A DNA stretch of 64,000 bases from a virus, in the IMG/VR virus record IMGVR_UViG_3300043436_001797, positions 17,818 to 81,817 of that record. One strand, given 5' to 3'. The first letter of the stretch is position 1. Each line of letters starts with the position of its first letter. The notes beneath the pieces are model-generated. The model saw only the letters and a list, made by a program, of their open reading frames with translations. It was not told the DNA's origin and ran no database searches. Positions 34,001 to 42,200 of this stretch are shown here, in pieces. The translations under genes and the position numbers were made by a program.

Positions 34001-36284
34001 AGCATCTTGTTTTTATGCTGGTTTAAAAATTAGATTTAGAAACCAATACGGACAATTAGATCAGATTAGACAAATACCTTTACCATGTCCGCATATTGTT
34101 AATAACAATAAACCTATTCCGGATTCTGCTATTGATGCTCCAGTAGGGTCCACTGTTACTATATTTAATGCTAATTACTCAACTGATGTTTTATTTGGAG
34201 GTGACACATATATAGGCAGATACACAGAAAAGAATACTTTCTTTTATTTCTATGATTGGTTATATGGTCAACCTGATGAAACCCCATTTAATTATAGGGC
34301 TAAGTACTTGGGTTTATATCCTCGTTACTTTGCAGACTTTAGTAGATATGATATAGATGGGTTAATACCCACAATGCTGCAAAAGTTTAATCAACCTAAT
34401 ACATGGGATACACCCGCTAATCAAGTTAACTTAGAACAGGAATCTACACCCGTAGGTTTACTAGGATTAGTACGTATGGCTTTTAATAATGTATTACCTA
34501 ATTTAATTGGTAATGCAGATGATAATAGTTATAGCAGCGGCGATAATAAATTTTCATTTTCTATAAGAAGAGGTTTCATGTATCTCTTTAGCTCAGGTGT
34601 AAGGGATTTCTTTGTAGAATCTGATATTAACGTAGACCAAAGAGACTGGGGTGAACTTGATGAACAAAAACACTTTGAGGTTCTTTCTGACCTTAAAACA
34701 TTGTTTGATACTAGAATTATTAGATTTGGTAACTACTACAAGATTGACCCATCTATTTCAGTATCAAAGCTTTACTACAGTGTAGTATCTTGGGGTAACA
34801 TGCAAGATAGAGACTATAATCCTATGGTATCTGCTCTATGTTATAAGTACTTACCTAACAGAGTTATCTACTCGTTACCTACAGTTCTTGAAGGAAAGAA
34901 AGATGGTTGGAGAATATTCTTACCAAACAACTATAGAGACTTTAAGTCTAAGGTTACTGCTATTAGACCTATAGGTAAGAACGGAGCATTGATGCTCTTT
35001 GATAGAGATAGTCCCGTACAGATTCAGGGTACCGAAACTCTTGAGTCTGATATGGGAACTAAGATTACAGTAGGTGATGGTGCACTGTTTAATAAACCGT
35101 TACAAGCACTTACAAACACAGACCAATCTTATGAGTATGGATCTTGTCAAGATAAGTTTTCAATTCTAAATACACCAGCAGGTATCTACTGGGTATCTCA
35201 GTCTCTCGGAAAAATATTTTCAATAGGAAGCGGACTAGAAGAGATATCTGCTTCTGGTATGCGTTGGTGGTTTAGTAAGTTTTTACCTTACAGAATACTA
35301 GAGGATTTTCCAAACTTTGAAGCTACAGATAATCCGGTAATTGGTGTAGGTTGTCAAGCTGTTTATGATAACGACTTCTTGATGATTTACTTTACTAAGA
35401 AGGACTATGAGCTTAGAAAAGATTTACCTGCGGGAATCAGTCTTACATATGTTGGTGGTGTAGATTTTATCTTGAACACAGGTGGTTCTTCGGGATCTTC
35501 TGGAGATAAAAATAATACAAGACCTAATGCTGCTAAAATTAAGTTAGGAGATCCTAATTACTTTAACGATGTATCATGGACAATATCATATGACCCTAAG
35601 TCAAAAGCTTGGATCTCTTTCCACGATTGGCATCCGACAATGATGATCCCTAGTAACCAGAACTTTATAACTATTAATGATAATACTTTCTGGAGACATA
35701 ATAGTCGCACTGATAGTTTCTGTAACTATTATGGGGTTGATTATCCATTCCAGGTAGAGTATGTGGTAGATACAGGACAGACAGTAAATACTTTAAAGAG
35801 TATAGAATACTTACTTGAGTCATATGTATACGATATAGATGGTATTGATAGATTCCAGCTTTTAGACTTTAACTTTGATGAACTTATTGTATATAACTCT
35901 GAACAAGTTTCTGGACAACTTAATCTCAATATGGCACCTAAGGATAATCCTTTTGCTAGATTGAATTATCCTGCTGTAACTGGTGCGGGGATAAATATTA
36001 TGTACGAGAAAGTAGAGCAGAAGTTTAGAGTAAATCAGTTCTGGGACGTTACTGCAAATAGAGGCGAGTATGATGTAAATATTCAAAGACCGATTTGGTT
36101 AACTGGATGGGATGGATATAAGCGATCTTTGAATCCTGCTAACTTGAATTATGCTAAGTCAGTATTTGAAAGAAAGAAGTTTAGACATTACTACAACAAC
36201 GTTCTGTTTACCAGAAAGGTTTCGGGTAATGCTAAAATGCTAATGAAGATATCTAACAACAAAAACTTGCTGTCACCGCGATGA
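31023..36284 (+). CDS. Tail muzzle (stabilisation) protein, 1753 aa
   Basis: The N-terminus GSFTKGLVRDFDENFDPESS, then WPYARNASNNSKEGDVGVLG, followed by FSTDDSNSEIGVYDES and CQWAVYFADGRNPDRYIN, is the hallmark of the large crAss-like muzzle or tail-stabilisation protein that closes the tail barrel and gates DNA and cargo release. A Gly/Ala-rich hydrophobic section (about residues 740-880: GGVFGAPSLMYPTFGVPGGN, ANIFAVVPTLYTLATNAASK) interrupts the beta-rich body. The C-terminal half is rich in Tyr, Trp and Asp. The protein is longer than most members I know of this family, perhaps because of that insertion. Its last four bases (ATGA) overlap the first giant cargo gene. Confidence in the family is high; the exact domain limits are not. 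Confidence 0.82.
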   Translation: MAKKQGNTPESGISSNSGSFTKGLVRDFDENFDPESSWPYARNASNNSKEGDVGVLGNEPSNSACGVAPYTVIGRIFLFNAYWAIFSTDDSNSEIGVYDESLCQYRTVVNQKCLNFRKLNLVTGVAKENFDCQWAVYFADGRNPDRYINIGNPALWPDTPYLGNNYYQNNVLWPGVQWIQDCQIINSCTICENTNSLDCEEIRINKLVNTPCVKVSAKEGGGNLANGSYVAFIAYLENGQKYGDYTSPSNVQPIFDHDNLGGSITVEVSNLENKSFTEFELVIAATVNGQTVARRIGQYACSDGPVLVYLDSINDSLPTVPLELLPIRSPLYETSDSIFETGSYLLKIGPRTTFDFNYQPLANQIEAKWAIVRYPSDYYKSVGSNTGYMRDEVYSFFIRWIYATGEKSKSYHIPGKIGDSKDTTQSIGIYSAELEYGFEKENTATITSTTTYSLSDGGVVIAEGTMGYWQSSEKYPDRNPEVWNSSYDPRISGTSQTTWDLCNQPIRHHKMPEDVISNDLKYTRAVILDSAGNIVPSPKYTGATHIQIVGVKFSNIKPPVYIDDDGNTKVIPGIVGYEILRGSRTGNKSIIAKGIINNMRSYTDIDDTEGLYANYPFNPVKDISGTIDPTLSITPVNGNGSNYTPVTESHVKKNFLTFHSPDTSFYKPFLAVKELKLYTELGNPGNAKGTFEPVPGHPKEKLLSNVSSTTAMILGIAEAIFAMKGEEGWEGEESRSLNIGLGGTMVMPTPGGVFGAPSLMYPTFGVPGGNVYEGLKQAQVLGQTGLSASAQGLTGGLMSLGGAGMVTGNNAQLFYMGDKLASNGYALAGGYMGPTRRRMHKEGVMSGLPLIANIFAVVPTLYTLATNAASKTIDLIYAFVKARSYVYRFISHGFLHKDNLPPASRRHYINDVAYLNEGFNMFGGYKINNINRFKTTVLTTANDVALPNIVDNTGVSISRNVSSNVTAATMDPSLTGKPASAPVAELIKTISITASCFYAGLKIRFRNQYGQLDQIRQIPLPCPHIVNNNKPIPDSAIDAPVGSTVTIFNANYSTDVLFGGDTYIGRYTEKNTFFYFYDWLYGQPDETPFNYRAKYLGLYPRYFADFSRYDIDGLIPTMLQKFNQPNTWDTPANQVNLEQESTPVGLLGLVRMAFNNVLPNLIGNADDNSYSSGDNKFSFSIRRGFMYLFSSGVRDFFVESDINVDQRDWGELDEQKHFEVLSDLKTLFDTRIIRFGNYYKIDPSISVSKLYYSVVSWGNMQDRDYNPMVSALCYKYLPNRVIYSLPTVLEGKKDGWRIFLPNNYRDFKSKVTAIRPIGKNGALMLFDRDSPVQIQGTETLESDMGTKITVGDGALFNKPLQALTNTDQSYEYGSCQDKFSILNTPAGIYWVSQSLGKIFSIGSGLEEISASGMRWWFSKFLPYRILEDFPNFEATDNPVIGVGCQAVYDNDFLMIYFTKKDYELRKDLPAGISLTYVGGVDFILNTGGSSGSSGDKNNTRPNAAKIKLGDPNYFNDVSWTISYDPKSKAWISFHDWHPTMMIPSNQNFITINDNTFWRHNSRTDSFCNYYGVDYPFQVEYVVDTGQTVNTLKSIEYLLESYVYDIDGIDRFQLLDFNFDELIVYNSEQVSGQLNLNMAPKDNPFARLNYPAVTGAGINIMYEKVEQKFRVNQFWDVTANRGEYDVNIQRPIWLTGWDGYKRSLNPANLNYAKSVFERKKFRHYYNNVLFTRKVSGNAKMLMKISNNKNLLSPR

Positions 36285-39200
36285 AAGTTTCTAAGACAGG
36301 TTATAAGAAAAACTCTAAGGATAAGAACGAACCATCATTGCTTATCCCCTCTAATAGAATTACTATGAAGGGTGTAGAGTTTCCCGTGTACGGAATAGAT
36401 GATACAGGATACTCTCAAATGATGTATCCTGGTTTAGATTACTCGTTTCCAGGTAGTTATGTTTATGAACTTCCTATGGCAAAAGAAGGTGGATACATAC
36501 TTCCGGGTAGATATAAAAATCCAGAAGGTAACTGGTTGAATAAATATCAGTCAGATAAAAAATCAGGTCAGGTAAAAAATTACTGGACATGGAATCCTAA
36601 AGCTACTTCCGAAAGAGATAGTATTCAAAATATTGCCGGCAATATATTAAACTATGAAATTCTAAGAGGTGGTCCAGGGGGTAGCCCGCTCACTTACTAC
36701 AGTGATCCTGAGTATATGAATACCTTGATGAATGATATATATCCGCAAGTTAAAAAAATGATGCCTAATGCTACTCCCGTAGAAATGGGGGAAGCTATGG
36801 ATCTTATTTTTAATAGTGGTTGGGATAAGAGCAATAAAAAAATATTAGTAGATCCTAGAGCATATGCTATACAAGAATACTATAGAGTACATGATAAATC
36901 CAAACTAGATAAAGAAGGAAACTGGGCAGGTAGAAAAGCTACCCCCGGTACATTTGATAGTGAGTATGCTAACACTGTTGGTAAACTTTCTGAAAATGAA
37001 AGAAGGATTATGATGAATAAAGGGAGAGACTGGTTTTATCAACATAGAGCTCCTAAAGGATCAACCTGGGATTTAAAAACGCAAGGTGCTTATCCAGACT
37101 ATGGAGCTACCTGGTATGGAAGAATATGGAATACTAATGATTACGCTCCATTTAATCCGAATAATCCTAAATTTATTTATCCGTATAAAACAGGCGGTGA
37201 AAAATGGTTAGATAAGTATCAAGGTAAAACTAGCGCTAGTGAGGTAAGTTCTTTAAAAGAAGAATCATATAGAACACCTTGGTGGAATCCTGAAAATTCA
37301 TCTGAATGGAATCCAGCATGGACATCAGATCCAATTAGACAGAATGCACAAGCAGAGTTTCCGGGTACATATGTATTACCTACTGTAGAGATTACAGATG
37401 AAAAACCGCAAAGGTTTAAAGATCAAGAAACTGCTGCCGTAGTTAGACAAGTTCTTCCAGATAGAACTATCTTATCAGCATCAGATGATCCAGAGAAAAC
37501 ATATGAGGATTTTATAAATAGTTCTCGTAACTATCGCAATGCAAAATTAAATGATACTCTAATAGATATAACTGATAAACCAATGGGATGGTTTACTTTT
37601 AATACAATCCCAGGAGAGAAATACACAGATATATTAGGAAATAACTATATAGAAGTAAATAGGGGTGGAACAGGTAAACCAGAAGACTATGCTAAAAACT
37701 GGAAAACCAGAATGCAGGATCCTAAAGATACTTTTAGAAATAGTGATTATGCTGAAGACGCTGGAAGTTATTACCATAGTAAAGATATTCCAGCATTCTA
37801 TGGTATAGAAAATAATAAGTTTAAAGTTGGAAACCCTGGAGATTTTAAAGATGATACAGTAATTGTTCCAGTAAGAAATAGCACAACTCCATATAGTAAA
37901 GTCGAAGTTGAAAAAGGACTGTTTAAAGATAATTTATATACATATGATAAAGACGGAAATAAAATATGGAACTTACGGAATAAACAAAAGTTTTTAGTAC
38001 ATTCTCCGGTAACAAATAGAACAATCTTTATATCTAAGGACAGTTACGAAAATCAAAATTCCAAAGAAAGTTATGCCACAACAAAAAAATCACTAGATGA
38101 TTTTTCAAAAAATAATCCAGATGCTTATATCATATCTCTAGATGAAGGTAGATTTCGTGCCTACATGAATTCACCAGAAGGTTTAGATGATGAAAGTTTT
38201 AAGACCTGGAATGCATTTTCTGGTACAGTACTACATAATTATTTAGAAGGACTCGGTAAGGAAGCAGTAGATCATGGTCCCGGTACATCGGGTTCTCCTT
38301 TATATTCTCCTGTAGGTGATGAAAGATATGGATATAATCTAGGTATTCTAAAACAAAAACATGGAGGATGGCTAGATAAATATCAATCTAAGACTACATC
38401 TGGTTCTGTTTCTAAATCTGGTCCAAGAATTGAAAACTTACCGCTTCAGAAGGTTGATAACAAACTAGAAATAGCATACGATGGAAGCACGGTATACCTA
38501 CGTAAAATAGGTGAAGATAAGTTTACTACACTTAGTCCAGAAAAGTCTAAAGCTTTTATTCAGAAGTATCAAGAGCATATACCACCTAGTTATTCTAAGG
38601 TTGAAGAACAGAAGAAAAAGCAAGCAGCTTATAATGCAAAGGTAGCTGCTGAAAAGAAAGAGATGGATGAGCTTCTTAAGTACACTCCATTAAAACTTAC
38701 TAAAGAAGAAAAGGATAGAGTTCTAAAAGAGTCTAAAGATGCGCGAGCTGAACTAGCTGAGAAGAGTTGGTTAGACACAGCATGGGATGCTACTAAAAGT
38801 GCATATGAATCTTTACCAGATGTTTCAGATTTTACTAACGCGGTTAAAGGTGCATATGAGTCTTTGCCTGATGCAGAAAATGTAATTAAGTTGATGAATT
38901 TATCAAACGAGGCAACAAAACTAGCAGCAGCTTATGCTTGGAATTATAAGATACCTGAAAATGATATACCTGGTTTAAGAAGTTTCGGTGAGCTTTCACC
39001 AAAAGAAATATATCAAAGTTTTGAAAATAGATTTATAGAAAAAAACTTTGGTGAGGATACACCAACAGGTGAGTCAAATATTGAAGAGCTTAATCTGATG
39101 TCAGAAGAAGATGTAACTTCTGGAACTTCAGATATGGAACAGTTAAATAAAAGTAGAGCTAAGTACGGACCACAGCGATTACCCGCAAGAAGAGATTCTA

Positions 39201-42200
39201 GAGGTAATATGTTACCATCATATCAACCTATTGGTGGAAATGATTCACTAGCTAGATTTAGCTACACATTTAACAATGATATTCTAGGTGCTGATACTTT
39301 ACCTCCTACTCACTTTGTTACACCTAAAGTAAAAGAACTTACAGGAAATCCATCTAGACCAAGAAAATGGGAGAACGCATTTGCTGTAGGTGATTTCTTG
39401 AGAGATGCTGATATAACTGAAAATCAGTTTTATCACCCAGATAAATATTATGTGGGTACTTCTCTTAGCGCACTTCGTAATAGTGACCTAGGTATAAAAA
39501 GCAATAAACTCATAAGCGCTAGTAATCAACTACTTAATGATCCTGAAAAATACTGGGCGGTGTATAAATGGGATCCTGAAAATCCTGCAGCAGCATGGGT
39601 TAGGTATATGAAAACTAATGAGATTAAGTCTAAGAAAGATCAGTTAGAAAAACAAGGATGGCATCTTGATATGCCTGTATCAGGTCAACATAGATTTGAT
39701 GATGTTGATTGGGAAGGCAAAGGTTCAGACACAGGTTATAAAGCAGATTCAGAATGGGTACCGCTTAAAAAAGGTGCTAAAAACATAAAGAGTCAAAAAG
39801 ACGTAAATCATACTTATATACCACAGGGAACTAAAAAAGGTCAAGATAAAACATCCTATAATTTATTCTCTGGTGGATCTATAACTTTTGTATGGACTGA
39901 TCCTGAGACTAATGAAAAACTTGCGTCAACAGTAGCCGGTTCAGTTTCTGACATGAAACAGTATGGTGAAAAACTTAAAAAAGATTATGGATTAAAAGAA
40001 GGTGATCTTGATATCATATACCATGATACAGGATCCTACTCCGCTAAACCAGCAGCTAAAAATGGTACATTATACTACGATCAATGGAAAGACTTTAACG
40101 CATATAACAAAGGCTATTCCGGCGCAGCACTGATAGTACCTACACAAAATTGGTTAGAGAACTGGACACCTAATAAAAAAGAAGGAGGACAATTAGATAA
40201 GTACCAATCTGAGAATACAGGTGCTATAAAAAAAGGATGGCATCAAAAAGTTTATAATGATCCTATTGCATTTGCAAAAGCTAATAAAGCTTTTAACGAT
40301 AGTCTTAATCTTAGCAAAAGAAGTTACGAGCTTCTTAAGGATATAGCTCCTAACAGCTCATATAAAAGTAATATTCCCTATGAAGATGTACATTGGACAG
40401 CTGATGGACCAGGTGGTTATTTTATAGATAATGTTGACTTTGGTAGGCAGTTTTTAGGTTTAAATTACTTAACCGATACTAATTTTAGAATACCTGGTAC
40501 AAAAGAGCAACTTATCTTAGAAGAAGCTTTTTCAAAAAGAATAAAACCAATAGGTTTTAATACAACTGACGTTCCAGTACCTATTTATAAACTACCAACT
40601 GAAGAACCTGTGTATGAAGAACTTAAAAACTTACCTTATCTAGATGCAAAATTGGAGCGTCCTGATTTTAACTTAGATATAGGTAAACCACCGGTAAAGT
40701 CTCAGGGTATTAGAATTAGACCTATGATGACTGCTGATCAAGCTACTAGTACTGGTCAGTATCAATCCGGTAAGTATATGTGGGATCCAGAAACAAAATC
40801 CTGGAAAGTCAAAATGCTAAGTCCTGAAACTCAACAAGAAAACAGAAAAGAGGTTAGAATAGGGATTAAAAAAAATGGTGGATGGCTAGATAAATACCAA
40901 GATGGTAAAGAAGTAAATAAACCTGTTAGCGCAACATGGTCGGATGAGTTTGGTACTTACATGCTTCCCGAAGTAACTGTAAAACCATCCATTAGTCCTG
41001 AAGCAACTCGAGCAATACTGAATAGAGAAGCGGGTATGTCTATTTCGCCTGCTCCGTCTGCGGTTGATAGAAGAGTAGCACAAACTCAGTACATGTTATC
41101 TAACCCACTTGATGCGCTTGGTCATTACTCTAGATATGGTTATGTTCCGCAAGGAAACCTGGGTAACTATGGTATGAGAGAAAAATCAAGTCCTGTTGGT
41201 CAATTACTAATGGACTTCAATCCATACAACTGGGCAAACGCTGCATACAGAGCTGCTATAAGAGGTGGGGATCCTGATACGTATACAACAGTTCCTGGTG
41301 CTATTAATATGGGTGCAGATTTAGCTGAAGCACTTCCTGTTATTTCTGAACTAGGTCCTTTGCTTAAAGGTGCTAAATCTGCGACAGGTGAAGCAGGTAA
41401 ATATCTTACAGCAAAAACTCCTTTAAAGTATACATACAGATTAAATCCCGAGGCTAGAGGTAGTGTATTCAAACCCTGGGATAACAGCATGGGATACCGT
41501 GTGGTTAATCAAGAAGGTTATGATGATGCCGTAAAAAGTTTTCTGGTAAGATCAAATCCAAAAGGAGATAATACATTATTTTCAAGACCTACAGGTTTTC
41601 CTTCTTTTGCTAAAGGAAAACCTAGCAAGAACTTTTTTAAGACGGATAATACACCTCATTATATAATGGAAACAGATATTCCACTGTATGCAAGAGGGGA
41701 AGCAAATCCAGTTACAGGGATACCGATTAAAAGTAGTCATGGAGCAGCAAGACCTATTGATCCTATAACCGGTGAAACCCTAACTTCATTTCCAATAGAG
41801 GATCTAAACGCTATATATAGCGCACAACCCCATTGGTTAAAAGGTTATCAGCGTGTTTGGCAATCACCTAAAAATATTCAAGAATTAGGTAATTTAACAT
41901 TAGGAAAAAACATTGCTACATCGGGAGCCTTTAATAGAGGTGTCTATGAGTTGCCAGATTATCCTGGATATTTGTTAAAATATGAAGATACGGATTTAGT
42001 TAGAAATATGGCTTTGCGTGATATTGATGATCTAAATTTTGCCGATCTTCAAATGAATCTAAACTCTTCAAATGTAGGAAAAGTAATCAAACACTTTAAA
42101 AAACAAACTCATCCTATTGATCCAATGCTTGCAGGTAGAGATATGGAAGGATATCTGCTGCGCAGGATGCAAGGTAAACCACTAGCTACACTACAATTAG

